38,187 nt of DNA from a virus: the IMG/VR virus record IMGVR_UViG_3300046028_000962, positions 1 to 38,187 of that record, one strand, 5' to 3'. The notes under the pieces were generated by a model, which was not told the origin of the DNA, ran no database searches, and saw only the letters and a program-made list of their open reading frames with translations. Both the position numbers and the translations under genes were made by a program. Below are positions 1 to 7,736 of this stretch, piece after piece. How positions within the stretch are numbered: position 1 is the first letter of the stretch; every line of letters begins with the position of its first letter.

Positions 1-970
1 CTTGACCATCTTTCAGCTTACGAACAGCAGCCAACACGCTGTCGTTCATCATAATGGCGGTCGAAGGCGACGAACGATAGGCGGGATCAACGGAGTGGAT
101 CAGGTCGATGATTTCATCCGCAGTCACAGCAGCAACGGCAGCGGCGGTTTTGCCAGCGGTCGAGTTGGTCACGATGCCTTCAACGTCAGACGAACCCGAA
201 CCAGTGGTCAACTTCGAGTTCGCAATGCGACCAAGACGCTCACCAAGCAGTTCGCCAAGCAGCGATTCCATGTTCAAAATGGAGTCGTTTGCAAGTTCGT
301 AGGACCAACGAACCCATTCAGTGTCAAACGCATATGCGCCCAACGAAGCCTGACCGAAGGTAACGTCCGAACCGCCATCGTCAGTGACAGTGCCGCCTTC
401 TGTATGTGCAACAGCGACAGAAGCCGTGTCGTTTATAGTCGGGATGTTGAAGGTGTTGCCGCCAGTGGTGTTGATGACAGTGAACAAGTTGGAGTCATAC
501 ATCGGGCCAGAAGCAATCATGGCCTTGTCGATAAACGCAGCCAGTTCAACAGGAACAGTGTAGCCACCAGCGGAGTTCGTGCCAGCAGTTTGTGTGCGAA
601 CTTCAGCATTACGCAGAACGGCGCGATGCTCGTTGTCCAAGCCAGCGATACCGCCGTTGGCGATCATGGCATAGAACGCGGTGCGATAGTCAACCTTTGC
701 GCCGTCATCAACAGCAGCAACCGAAGTGCGCTCTGCAACAGGACGCTTTGACAAGTCAATGCCTTGGGCAGCGCGAACAGCAGCGTCCACTTTTTCCATG
801 CGCTTGGCAACGCCGTCAAGGCGATCATGCTCAACCATCATGGCGTCAAATTCGCGCTCAATTTCAGCGGCGCGGGCTTCGTTGGTTTTATCGGTAGCTT
901 CCGACAACTTGGAACGGGCCTCTGTGGCGATACGCGCCATTTGCTCCCGCAAGGTCTTTAGATCAGCCAT
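1..970 (-). CDS. Major capsid protein, HK97 gp5-like, left allele (C-terminus cut by window edge)
   Basis: The frame opens at an ATG ending at 970 and runs off the left edge, giving about 323 codons of a protein that is 417 residues in the right-hand allele. It starts MADLKTLREQ, followed by a long charged, alpha-helical N-terminal region (about residues 1-90) typical of the HK97 delta/scaffolding domain, then the capsid fold region. In this family the protein forms the icosahedral shell after cleavage by the adjacent protease. A strong ribosome site, GGAGGCCAT, sits just before the ATG and is shared with the major tail protein. It differs from the right allele in scattered residues, for example a GGTVTDDGG stretch where the other has GTQPTDDSG. 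The frame is intact as far as it can be read. Confidence 0.93.
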   Translation of the reverse strand, partial: MADLKTLREQMARIATEARSKLSEATDKTNEARAAEIEREFDAMMVEHDRLDGVAKRMEKVDAAVRAAQGIDLSKRPVAERTSVAAVDDGAKVDYRTAFYAMIANGGIAGLDNEHRAVLRNAEVRTQTAGTNSAGGYTVPVELAAFIDKAMIASGPMYDSNLFTVINTTGGNTFNIPTINDTASVAVAHTEGGTVTDDGGSDVTFGQASLGAYAFDTEWVRWSYELANDSILNMESLLGELLGERLGRIANSKLTTGSGSSDVEGIVTNSTAGKTAAAVAAVTADEIIDLIHSVDPAYRSSPSTAIMMNDSVLAAVRKLKDGQ

Positions 971-993
971 TATGGCCTCCTACAATGTGCCTT

Positions 994-1015
994 GCCCAAG
1001 GGCTGGGGATTGGGC
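994..1015 (-). other. Intercistronic hairpin between capsid and protease genes
   Basis: The 64-bp gap between protease stop and capsid start contains GCCCAA and TTGGGC arms around a 10-base loop. The same arms survive in the right allele (about 34258-34280) despite loop-length change by one base. There is no T-run, so it is not a typical intrinsic terminator. It may affect message processing or stability between the low-expressed protease and the highly expressed capsid gene; that role is inference. Confidence 0.45.
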
Positions 1016-1034
1016 CAACAGCGGGAGTCCGCCG

Positions 1035-2030
1035 TTATTCGTCAGCTACGAAATCCTTGCGTTCCCATGCTTGGCAAACGCGCAGACTTGCAGCAATGAA
1101 ATCTAGCTTTCCGCACCATCCACGAACACCGCCGTCTTGCAGTGGGGTCAACGGAACGTCTTCGATTGCTTTAAGCATTTCAGGCGTATTATTGAAATAC
1201 GCGCAATTTCCGCACAATTGGCGGCGGGCTTCAGCCTCGTTGATGCTCCAAACATCAGCCATCTTCGCCCAATATTCTGGATTGGCGGCTGGGTCAGACG
1301 AAGGAACTTCTGGCCCAAGATTCCAATTCTCAACAGCGTTCTGCATATTGATTGCGTTCATGCTGCCAGAAACAATCTCAGGCTGTTCAACTTCTGGCAA
1401 AAGATACTCATTGCGAACATCAATGCCAGCGGCCTTGGCCTTCATCCGCATACGGCGCACAGCCTGAGACTTAACCTGTTCTTCGCGGTGCTTTTGCAGC
1501 GACCGCAAAGCAATCTCTGTGCCATCGTAAGCTGGGGTGGTCACGATGCTGACATCAAACAATTGCGCTTCTTGGATCATGCGTTTCGGCATCTTAGAGT
1601 TGTCATCCCACTTCTGACGCACAGGCCGAAATGCAAATGACATTTTATCAAGATCACCGCGCTTCATCTTCGGCACGATGCTGCGAACGTCAGGGTCTGT
1701 TTGATCAAGCATGGCTTCCATATATAGGCCACGTTCATCTTCAACCAAGGTCAAAGTGCCAGAACGAGTGCGGGCCAGCGGCAAGCCTTCATGGTTAATC
1801 AGGAAAACCACATCATCCCGACCGATGGCATTGGTAAAAGCGCCGCGCATGATGACTTCGGTGAACATTCCACCGATGTTTGTTTCTTCGTTAAACACTG
1901 CGGCATAGCCAGCAACGCGCACTTCGCCATCTTCACCCTCACGGATTTCGACAGGAACACCACGGCGGATTTCTTTTTCAGACATTTCTGACCCCGTTTG
2001 ATGTTTTGAGTGTATCACATTACCCGCCAT
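1035..2030 (-). CDS. HK97-family prohead protease, short allele
   Basis: 331 residues. A serine protease of the HK97 prohead family (S78) that matures the capsid by cutting the capsid protein's N-terminal domain. Visible are the core VAGYAAVFN near residue 40, a likely catalytic His80 in FLINHEGLPLART and Ser131 in KMSFAFRP. After about residue 200 comes an extra C-terminal domain with four cysteines (C273, C276, C306, C319). The ATG ending at 2030 overlaps the portal stop by 11 bp; an internal ATG at 1985 (MSEKEIRRG) is an alternative start. Compared with the right allele it lacks about 189 N-terminal codons, with the homology breaking near 2022. Protease and fold calls are firm; the C-terminal domain is unassigned. 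Confidence 0.9.
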   Translation of the reverse strand: MAGNVIHSKHQTGSEMSEKEIRRGVPVEIREGEDGEVRVAGYAAVFNEETNIGGMFTEVIMRGAFTNAIGRDDVVFLINHEGLPLARTRSGTLTLVEDERGLYMEAMLDQTDPDVRSIVPKMKRGDLDKMSFAFRPVRQKWDDNSKMPKRMIQEAQLFDVSIVTTPAYDGTEIALRSLQKHREEQVKSQAVRRMRMKAKAAGIDVRNEYLLPEVEQPEIVSGSMNAINMQNAVENWNLGPEVPSSDPAANPEYWAKMADVWSINEAEARRQLCGNCAYFNNTPEMLKAIEDVPLTPLQDGGVRGWCGKLDFIAASLRVCQAWERKDFVADE

Positions 2031-3246
2031 TTACACCACCCACTTTAGGCTGACTGCCCAAAGGCACAGTTGCGCCTTGAATCAGCAGTTCCGTTGCACC
2101 CTTAGCTGGCAGATTTTCGATTGCACGAATTTCATCAGGTGTGCGGATAGCGTTCTGGATCGACACCGCATAGGCTTCCATGCGTGACTTCAGATCACCG
2201 CGCAGCAAGCCATCTACGTTAAATTCAACGTAGAAATCTGACCCACGACCAAAAAACTTCAGGTTCATTTCCTGTTCAAACTGTTCCACCCAGCGTTTGA
2301 CAGTGTGCTTAACGAAATGCAAATCCTGCTGTTCGGTATTACTGAACGTGCCGTGGGTCAGGTCTTGCAAGAATACAGGTGGCAACGAATAGATGCGGGC
2401 GATCTGTTCAATGCTAAACCGCTGCAATTCCAGAAGCTGCATATTCTCAGGGGATAGGCCGATGGTCTTTAGTTCATGGCCCAACGGCAAAGCCATAATC
2501 GGTCGGCCTTCCTTAGCCAGCTTCAAAGTCGTTGCAGCCACATCTTCGGATGCGCGATTAGCTGCCGCGCCAGATGCAAACGGCCCTTGCAGGACGGCAG
2601 GGGGGATGCCACCAGATTGGAACGCCTTCGATCCGTAGCGGCTGGCAGCGATAGCCATGCCGATGGCATCTTTGTTTTGCGAGATTGGCCCACGCGAATC
2701 CGTCAGGTTTGCTTTAAGCATAAATGGCAGATCAAGGATTTCGGTGGATTCATAAACCCGCGAACTGGCGCGATAGATTTTGCGCCCATCGATCAGACGT
2801 TCAACCCGCACCTTTGTGGGATCAAGCGGATACAGATTTACAATCTCGCCAAGGTTGTTGCGCTCAATGTAAGTAACAGCCCGACCGCCAGTTAGCGTCT
2901 GTTCAAACGAATATTTCCGCCATTCAAAGCTGGACATATCCTCGTTGATGGCATCGTGCAGGATTGTTGATAGGCCAATATCAGCCTTTTCACGCCCACC
3001 ATCAGCAGCTTTGCGATAGACTTGCAGTGGTAAACCAGCGATTGTGCCAGCAATAAAGTTAACTGCAGCCCAAACAGCAGGGACACCAAGTGCTGTATCC
3101 ACATTTACAGTTACTCCAGACGATGCGTAAAGGTCGCCCCAGCCCATAATTTGCAAGAAATCATTGGCAGAAACAGGTGCTGTCGGGTTTTCCAGATTGC
3201 GCTTTTCCGTCTTACGGAAACGATCAAAGAGTGCCATCTGTTCCAA
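2020..3246 (-). CDS. Portal protein, HK97 family, left allele
   Basis: 408 residues. The dodecameric portal sits at one capsid vertex, is the channel for DNA entry and docks the terminase. Family signs include GVPAVWAAVNFIAGTIAGLPLQVY (about residues 54-77, spaced by a few changes in relatives), the RRSIEQIARIYSLPP-like segment near residue 275 and NLKFFGRGSDFYVEFN further on. The length is normal for the family. It lies between large terminase (32 bp upstream) and protease (11 bp overlap), the usual order. Residues about 78-102 and the last ten residues differ from the right allele much more than the rest of the protein does. Confidence 0.95.
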   Translation of the reverse strand: MEQMALFDRFRKTEKRNLENPTAPVSANDFLQIMGWGDLYASSGVTVNVDTALGVPAVWAAVNFIAGTIAGLPLQVYRKAADGGREKADIGLSTILHDAINEDMSSFEWRKYSFEQTLTGGRAVTYIERNNLGEIVNLYPLDPTKVRVERLIDGRKIYRASSRVYESTEILDLPFMLKANLTDSRGPISQNKDAIGMAIAASRYGSKAFQSGGIPPAVLQGPFASGAAANRASEDVAATTLKLAKEGRPIMALPLGHELKTIGLSPENMQLLELQRFSIEQIARIYSLPPVFLQDLTHGTFSNTEQQDLHFVKHTVKRWVEQFEQEMNLKFFGRGSDFYVEFNVDGLLRGDLKSRMEAYAVSIQNAIRTPDEIRAIENLPAKGATELLIQGATVPLGSQPKVGGVNGG

Positions 3247-3278
3247 TCCATGCTGGATGTTTGAGAAAACATATCACA

Positions 3279-5003
3279 TCAACCGCCAAGTGTAAACGTG
3301 GGGTCATCCCAAGGCGATGATGGTGGCTTTGTTGCTTCGCCAACCATAGCAGCGCCGATAGCCATTGTTGCCGCCAAGGCCATGTCAATGCGGCCCGTTG
3401 CCCGCTGCTTTTCAAAACGGCGAAGGCCAGCAGGGCTAGTCCAAAAGCAAGCAGACGCAACCGCCGATCTAAGGGCTGGGTTGACCTCAATACGAATGCG
3501 CTTTTCCAAAATCAAATCCTCAAACTGATTGACGGATTGCGGCATCCAAAGTGGTGTGTCCTTGCGCTGGTTAGTTCCCTGCGGATGTTCCATCAAAGGC
3601 AACACGCCGCCAATTTCATCCAGTGCATTTTCAAAAGTTTTGATTAGCCAGCGGTCATATGACACGGCCTGAACGTCAAACTTTGCCGCAGCGTCAACGA
3701 TGTCATAAGCCAAATGGTCATAGCGAATGACTTTGCCAGGTGGTGCAATCAACCAACCATCGCGCACCCACACAGAATAGGGTGCTTTGTCCATCATCTC
3801 GCGCTGATCTACTGTGTCGGCTGGCGTATAGCCCCGCGCAAACAATGCAAACTTCGGTCGTCCATCTTCTGTTTGCCCATCTGGGAAAACATAAGCCACA
3901 CCCGTGATGTCCTTGGTTGCAGATAGGTCCAAGCCTATAAAACACGGCTTTTCAGCGAAATCATCCAGCGTCATAGACGGATCTTCGCAATCTTCCCATG
4001 CTTTTCGGCTGATCCAAGCTGCATCGGCATCGGTCCAGACGCAAAAGTGCAGCCTCAGAATGCTGTTCATCTTGCCCGGGATAGCTTTTGCCTGATCGAC
4101 CACGCCCTGCAAATAGCTTTCTTTCAGGATTACGCCCAACAATGGGTTCACTTTTGACCAGCAAGACGGGTCATTTAGTGGATCATCGCCCTCGTCCAAA
4201 GCGCAGACATAAGCAAATGTGGTGTCATCCTGCACATCACCAGCTGCGACAGCGCAAGCGTGTTCATGTTCTTCCCAACAAACGCTGTTTCTATCTGATC
4301 CGCTGTTGGTAATCATCAACATCAACGGCTGGTTGCGGAATTTAAAACCGCGCTCCAGCATTTCCATAATGCCGCGATCTGGATGCTCATGCACCTCGTC
4401 GCACAAAGCAAAGTGCGGGCGTGGGCCAGATCCACTCTTGCCACTGTCACGGCTAATCGGGCGAAAGAATGATCCAGTGCTGATGTAGGCAAGGTTCCAG
4501 ACAGGGTTGACCCCAGAAGGCGTTATGCGCTTTTCCAACGCCGGAGATTGGCGCACCATCTTCACGGCATCCTGAAACAAGATCATCGCCTGATCTTTTT
4601 TTGCAGCCGCAGCGTAAATCTGAGCCCCAGCTTCGCCGTCAGCCATCAAACCATATAGGCCGATGCCACCAGCAAGAGGTGATTTGCCATTGCCCTTGCC
4701 CATCTCAATGTAGCAACGTCGGAACCTCCGAAAGCCATCTGGCTTTTTCCAACCAAAGATTGATCCAACGATGAATGCTTGGCTGATGTGCAGATGAAAC
4801 GGCACACCTTCGAACTGACCTTCGCTAAGTTTCAGCGCATTATGAAAAAAACCGATGGCGCGATCAGCTGCGGTTTCGTCAAAATAAATGTCGGTGCGCT
4901 TGAGATCAGTCAGATGTCTACGGCATTGGTTGCGAACGTGCGGACCAGCAGAAATTTCACCAGCCATAACCTGTTCCGCATACTGATGGACAATGTGGGT
5001 CAT
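3279..5003 (-). CDS. Terminase large subunit (complete)
   Basis: 574 residues from the ATG ending at 5003. The frame stays open further upstream, but this ATG forms an ATGA overlap with the small-terminase stop, and the region beyond reads as the small subunit in another frame. Walker A-like GKGNGKS lies at about residues 102-108, Walker B FALCDEVHEH at about 198-207, and the nuclease-domain GLDLSATKD at about 357-365. The enzyme cuts concatemeric DNA and pumps it into proheads with ATP. It belongs to the HK97-like Terminase_1 group by overall pattern. The right allele covers residues 217-574 and differs by only a few residues. Confidence 0.95.
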   Translation of the reverse strand: MTHIVHQYAEQVMAGEISAGPHVRNQCRRHLTDLKRTDIYFDETAADRAIGFFHNALKLSEGQFEGVPFHLHISQAFIVGSIFGWKKPDGFRRFRRCYIEMGKGNGKSPLAGGIGLYGLMADGEAGAQIYAAAAKKDQAMILFQDAVKMVRQSPALEKRITPSGVNPVWNLAYISTGSFFRPISRDSGKSGSGPRPHFALCDEVHEHPDRGIMEMLERGFKFRNQPLMLMITNSGSDRNSVCWEEHEHACAVAAGDVQDDTTFAYVCALDEGDDPLNDPSCWSKVNPLLGVILKESYLQGVVDQAKAIPGKMNSILRLHFCVWTDADAAWISRKAWEDCEDPSMTLDDFAEKPCFIGLDLSATKDITGVAYVFPDGQTEDGRPKFALFARGYTPADTVDQREMMDKAPYSVWVRDGWLIAPPGKVIRYDHLAYDIVDAAAKFDVQAVSYDRWLIKTFENALDEIGGVLPLMEHPQGTNQRKDTPLWMPQSVNQFEDLILEKRIRIEVNPALRSAVASACFWTSPAGLRRFEKQRATGRIDMALAATMAIGAAMVGEATKPPSSPWDDPTFTLGG

Positions 5004-5494
5004 GTGAAATACTGCGCTGTCGGGTCGTTGTCCTGCGCTTTGTCTGCTTCGATGCCAAGGCGAACACGGCTGGAAGGTGTTAGGCCATATTCTGCCGCAT
5101 ACTTCATGGCGTCTCTCATGGCTGTGTTTGCTGTCCCGACCATCGGATTTTGCACAACATTTCCGTTTGTAGTTTGCATGATCAACCCACCACTTGCAGG
5201 GTTTTTCTTTGCCATTAGTTGAATTGCTTCTTCTGCCTTGCGCCAACGACCATAGGCCTGACAATACATTGCTAACCCACGCCCATCTATTTCAGTCAAG
5301 ATGCCGCATCGAAACAAAGCACCACAAATATGGTTCCATTCTTCCATTGCATACTCGTCAAGATGATCTGGCGGCTGCGGAATGTCAGGCATAACCATTA
5401 CAGGTTTAGGTTCGTTCCGCGCACGATTGCGCGAACGATTTTGATCAGTGATTAACTTGATTGCGGTTGGCTTTGGTTTTCTGCCTCTAGTCAT
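5000..5494 (-). CDS. Terminase small subunit, P27 family
   Basis: 164 residues from the ATG ending at 5494. The N-terminus MTRGRKPKPTAIKL is a P27-family hallmark, and MQTTNGNVVQNPMVGTANTA in the second half is also typical. The open frame continues upstream into the divergent intergenic region, so the longer form is rejected. Small terminase recognises the packaging site and hands DNA to the large subunit, whose start overlaps this stop by 4 bp. It is the first gene of the leftward packaging and head transcript at this end; its promoter should lie in 5495-5560. Confidence 0.92.
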   Translation of the reverse strand: MTRGRKPKPTAIKLITDQNRSRNRARNEPKPVMVMPDIPQPPDHLDEYAMEEWNHICGALFRCGILTEIDGRGLAMYCQAYGRWRKAEEAIQLMAKKNPASGGLIMQTTNGNVVQNPMVGTANTAMRDAMKYAAEYGLTPSSRVRLGIEADKAQDNDPTAQYFT

Positions 5495-5564
5495 GGTTTT
5501 TGTCTTTACTTTTTTTGTGGTTAATTTTACACATATTCTTGTAACAATAATATGGAGACAAAAA
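5495..5564. promoter_or_regulatory. Divergent AT-rich promoter region between small terminase and plus-strand genes
   Basis: About 70 bp, very AT-rich, lie between the small-terminase start and the plus-strand gene at 5565. On the plus strand TTTACA (5526-5531) and TAATAT (5548-5553) are separated by 16 bp, a good sigma70-like pair. A start near 5560 would leave almost no leader and fall beside the GGAG ribosome site at 5554, so the true -10 may be elsewhere. No convincing minus-strand promoter was resolved. Confidence 0.45.
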
Positions 5565-5765
5565 ATGACCGCATATGAACAAATGTGCTTTGACGCTGCT
5601 GTTGTGTTTGCCGCCGTGCGTGGCGCAAAACCTAATACACGCATTCGTCAAGAATTTGCAAATTTTGCTGACGCGCAAAGTTATGCTGCTACATTTGGCG
5701 ACAAGAAAACCATGATCTATGCAATCACCGCGCAAGGCAATAACGCCCACATCTGCAACGCATAA
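5565..5765 (+). CDS. Small phage protein of unknown function
   Basis: 66 residues from ATG at 5565, preceded by GGAG at 5554-5557. The protein starts MTAYEQMCFDAAVVFAAVRG and has no transmembrane segment or recognised motif. It reads as a small soluble alpha/beta protein. An open frame extends upstream of this ATG, but the ribosome site and divergent promoter argue for the short form. It is followed 12 bp later by another small plus-strand gene, and both end at the terminator at 6064-6090. Its plus orientation is unlike all neighbouring packaging genes, suggesting an independent cargo transcript. Confidence 0.75.
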   Translation: MTAYEQMCFDAAVVFAAVRGAKPNTRIRQEFANFADAQSYAATFGDKKTMIYAITAQGNNAHICNA

Positions 5766-5777
5766 AGGAGAACAACA

Positions 5778-6050
5778 ATGCGTATCAGCAAAACAATGCT
5801 GCAAAAGAAAATCGACATCATCAACGAAATGACAAACAGCCCTATGGAATACGCAACCAAAACTGATCAAGGTTTTCGTTGCAATGTGGGTCACTTCCAT
5901 CTGTCGCAAGCGTATGGCGGCTATTGTTTGCAGCGCACTGTAGGCGAAGGTGGTGGGTGTCAAACACCTATCGGCCTTGGACACATAACAGGCAAAGAAA
6001 TCTGTCATCAACTGGATGGTTTTATTGCTGCTTTGCGATTTAAAAAATAA
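5778..6050 (+). CDS. Conserved small phage protein (NVGxFxLxxxYGG type), function unknown
   Basis: 90 residues; the start is set by AAAGGAG ending 7 bases before ATG 5778. It begins MRISKTMLQKKIDIINEM and has a central NVGHFHLSQAYGGYCLQR segment, then GEGGG and a C-terminal helix (QLDGFIAALRF). Proteins of this layout are widespread in phages with no known function. The protein at 12842-13141 shares the same pattern (RIT..L..KV..LN, NVGTFVL, GG, FITG), so the two may be distant paralogues. It is second in a two-gene plus-strand unit. Confidence 0.8.
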   Translation: MRISKTMLQKKIDIINEMTNSPMEYATKTDQGFRCNVGHFHLSQAYGGYCLQRTVGEGGGCQTPIGLGHITGKEICHQLDGFIAALRFKK

Positions 6051-6057
6051 CATTGCA

Positions 6058-7191
6058 TCAATCAAGGTCGCACTTTTGTGCGGCCTTTTTCCCAATAAAT
6101 TTAAACGAAAAAGTTTTTGTTGCTTGTCGCATTCCACCTTTTCTCATCATGTTTCCGCCGGGATTATATTGAGCATCATGAGTATTGTTTGATACACTTT
6201 TTAAAACCCAATTTTTGTTTTTAATCATGGATTGATAAACTGGAATGCTGCTGAATTTAGCTTGAACATCAAAACCTCTATCCACCATTATTTGTGAGGT
6301 CAAATCAATTACTTTAATGCCGAGACCAAACCCAACATAATCAGGATGAACAACAGTTCTGTTGCTGTGCATTATTCTTTTGGTTCCTTTTCGATGTGGA
6401 ACGTAATTTGCAAAACATTGAAAGCCAATTTGCTTTCCATCAAGATATATTCCGAATGTTTCTATGTGACCTCCCGGTAAATTTTTGCTTAAATAGTGAT
6501 ATTTGCTAAAATTTTTCCACGTATTTCTGTCGCATTCAGCAATGACAAATTCAAATTTTTCTTGTCTGACTGAGCTTCGCCAAAGACACCTCCGGTTTGT
6601 ATATTTTGCTGCATTACAATCAATAATCCAATCTGGATTTAACCATTCTGCAACATCATAGTGACAAGAAATTAACGTTATTTTCTTGTTGAATTTTCTA
6701 GCAAACTTTTGAACACAATGCGCCATAACTTTTGCAACATTTCTGTCAACAACCGATGTAAATTCATCTATGACAACAAATGGTCGCAAAGAACACATTT
6801 GAAGTGCAGCTTCCGCTCTTGCTTTTTGGCCGTTTGATAAAGCACCAGCTGGTTTGACCCAACACGCAACTTGTGACAAACCAATTCCAGTTAAAGCGGC
6901 TGCACATTCGTCATAACTCATAGATGACATAAATTGTTCAATAACTGGTTTTTTTAAATCAAGCAATGTATCAAAACACGCAGGACCAAAAATTTCTGTG
7001 GCCAAAGTTGTTTTTCCCGACCCAGATGCGCCAATTATTAAACCAACATTAAAATCACTTGTTACATCTGCAGAAATTTCCATGTGATGAGTCAATTTTT
7101 CATCAATGTTCAAATCAACAGATTGCGCCGCTTTGACACTACGAAAGCCATTTGGCGGTGGTGATTGAAGATTTACTACAAAAGTTTGCAT
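6058..7191 (-). CDS. ABC-type ATPase fused to GNAT acyltransferase domain; candidate DNA-modifying enzyme
   Basis: 377 residues. The N-terminal half is a single soluble ABC ATPase: Walker A GASGSGKTT (54-62), ABC signature LSNGQKARAE (118-127), Walker B FVVIDEF (138-144) and switch His177 in LISCHYD. No transmembrane segment is present, so it is not a transporter. The C-terminal half (about 212-340) looks like a GNAT acyltransferase with FGIYLDGKQIGFQ (246-258) and VHPDYVGFGLG (281-291), the acyl-CoA loop, although the usual Arg of that loop is replaced. The architecture resembles COG2401 (ABC ATPase fused to an acetyltransferase). It overlaps the ParB-like gene by 16 bp. By analogy with Mu Mom, a GNAT-fold enzyme acting on adenine in DNA, it may modify phage DNA; that is inference. 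The gene is visibly AT-richer than its neighbours, suggesting acquisition. Confidence 0.82.
   Translation of the reverse strand: MQTFVVNLQSPPPNGFRSVKAAQSVDLNIDEKLTHHMEISADVTSDFNVGLIIGASGSGKTTLATEIFGPACFDTLLDLKKPVIEQFMSSMSYDECAAALTGIGLSQVACWVKPAGALSNGQKARAEAALQMCSLRPFVVIDEFTSVVDRNVAKVMAHCVQKFARKFNKKITLISCHYDVAEWLNPDWIIDCNAAKYTNRRCLWRSSVRQEKFEFVIAECDRNTWKNFSKYHYLSKNLPGGHIETFGIYLDGKQIGFQCFANYVPHRKGTKRIMHSNRTVVHPDYVGFGLGIKVIDLTSQIMVDRGFDVQAKFSSIPVYQSMIKNKNWVLKSVSNNTHDAQYNPGGNMMRKGGMRQATKTFSFKFIGKKAAQKCDLD
6064..6090 (+). terminator. Intrinsic terminator of the 5565-6050 unit
   Basis: AAGGTCGCAC (6064-6073) pairs with GTGCGGCCTT (6078-6087) around a TTTT loop, with one G-T wobble, and a T-run reaches 6090. 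The hairpin lies 14 bp after the stop of the plus-strand gene. It sits inside the 3' end of the opposing ABC-GNAT gene, encoding that protein's last residues. The strong T-run is on the plus strand only. Confidence 0.85.
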
Positions 7192-7736
7192 TCTATGCCC
7201 TCATTTTGTGCGCGTTCATACCATTCTTGCAATAAAAATTCCGTTTCAAACGTCAACAACATTTGATTTTCTGGAACTTCTACATTTTTTGTTGCTTCTT
7301 CTTTTTCTTCCGCATCAACATCAAACAAATCAGCCAATTCACCCAAATCAAAACCTGTCAATTCAAGATCAAAACCCATGTCATCAAGGTTTTTCATTTC
7401 GATTGCCAACATGGCGTTATCCCAGCCAGCATTTATAGCCAACTTGTTATCCGCAATAACGTAGGCTTTTTTCTGAGCATCAGTCCAACCAGTGGCTGTC
7501 ATGGTTGGTACTTCTTCTAAACCTAGTTTCTGCGCAGCCAGCAAACGCCCATGCCCAGCGATGATTTGCCCATCCGTGTCAACCAAGATGGGCGTGGTAA
7601 ACCCCCATTCTTTGATGGACGCTGCGATCTGGTCAATCTGTTCTTTGCTGTGCGTTCTGCTGTTGCGAGCGTAAGGCACAAGCGCAGACACCTTGCGGCG
7701 CATCACGTTATCAGCGGGCCATTGGTTTTTTGTCAT
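7176..7736 (-). CDS. ParB/sulfiredoxin-fold protein paired with ABC-GNAT gene
   Basis: 186 residues from ATG 7736, chosen because GGAG lies 7 bases upstream; a TTG 21 bases earlier is less likely. The N-terminal domain (about 12-110) has VPYARNSRTHSKEQIDQIA and the signature IIAGHGRLLAA (58-68), followed by AYVIADNKLAINAGWD. This layout closely resembles the ParB-like half of phage proteins in which the domain is fused to an N6-adenine or other DNA methyltransferase; here no methyltransferase follows and the next gene is the ABC-GNAT fusion. A conserved acidic tail (DVDAEEKEE) precedes a C-terminal beta/alpha segment. The fold can act as an NTPase or CTP switch, nuclease or DNA clamp in relatives; the biochemical role here is not known. 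Translational coupling with its partner points to one functional unit. Confidence 0.85.
   Translation of the reverse strand: MTKNQWPADNVMRRKVSALVPYARNSRTHSKEQIDQIAASIKEWGFTTPILVDTDGQIIAGHGRLLAAQKLGLEEVPTMTATGWTDAQKKAYVIADNKLAINAGWDNAMLAIEMKNLDDMGFDLELTGFDLGELADLFDVDAEEKEEATKNVEVPENQMLLTFETEFLLQEWYERAQNEGIECKLL

Larger units (their letters stand above)
1..4355. repeat. Left copy of diverged terminal duplication (terminase-portal-protease-capsid)
   Basis: This block is homologous to 33265-38187. Window base 1 aligns to 33265 and the offset stays at 33264 through the capsid gene, so no indels occur there. After the protease start the offset becomes 33832, reflecting about 567 bp absent here. 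Divergence is patchy: roughly 155 bp near 3670-3824 match exactly, while about 2955-3010 differs heavily. Most changes are synonymous. A true packaged terminal redundancy would be identical, so this is more likely two strain alleles joined in an assembly, or two related genomes in tandem. Confidence 0.93.

Noticed and set aside
1-4355. Direct terminal repeat used for packaging
   Set aside because: The two copies differ at many bases and by a large indel; packaged terminal redundancy of a single phage would be identical.
5004-5264. Longer N-terminus of the large terminase (start at 5264)
   Set aside because: The extra 87 residues are Cys/His/Arg-rich and unlike terminases; the region encodes the small terminase in another frame, and ATGA at 5000-5003 gives a normal start.
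5487-6137. Long minus-strand frame opposite the two small plus-strand genes
   Set aside because: It has no ribosome site, is Cys/His/Phe-rich in shadow-like fashion, and the opposing genes have clear starts, ribosome sites and a terminator.
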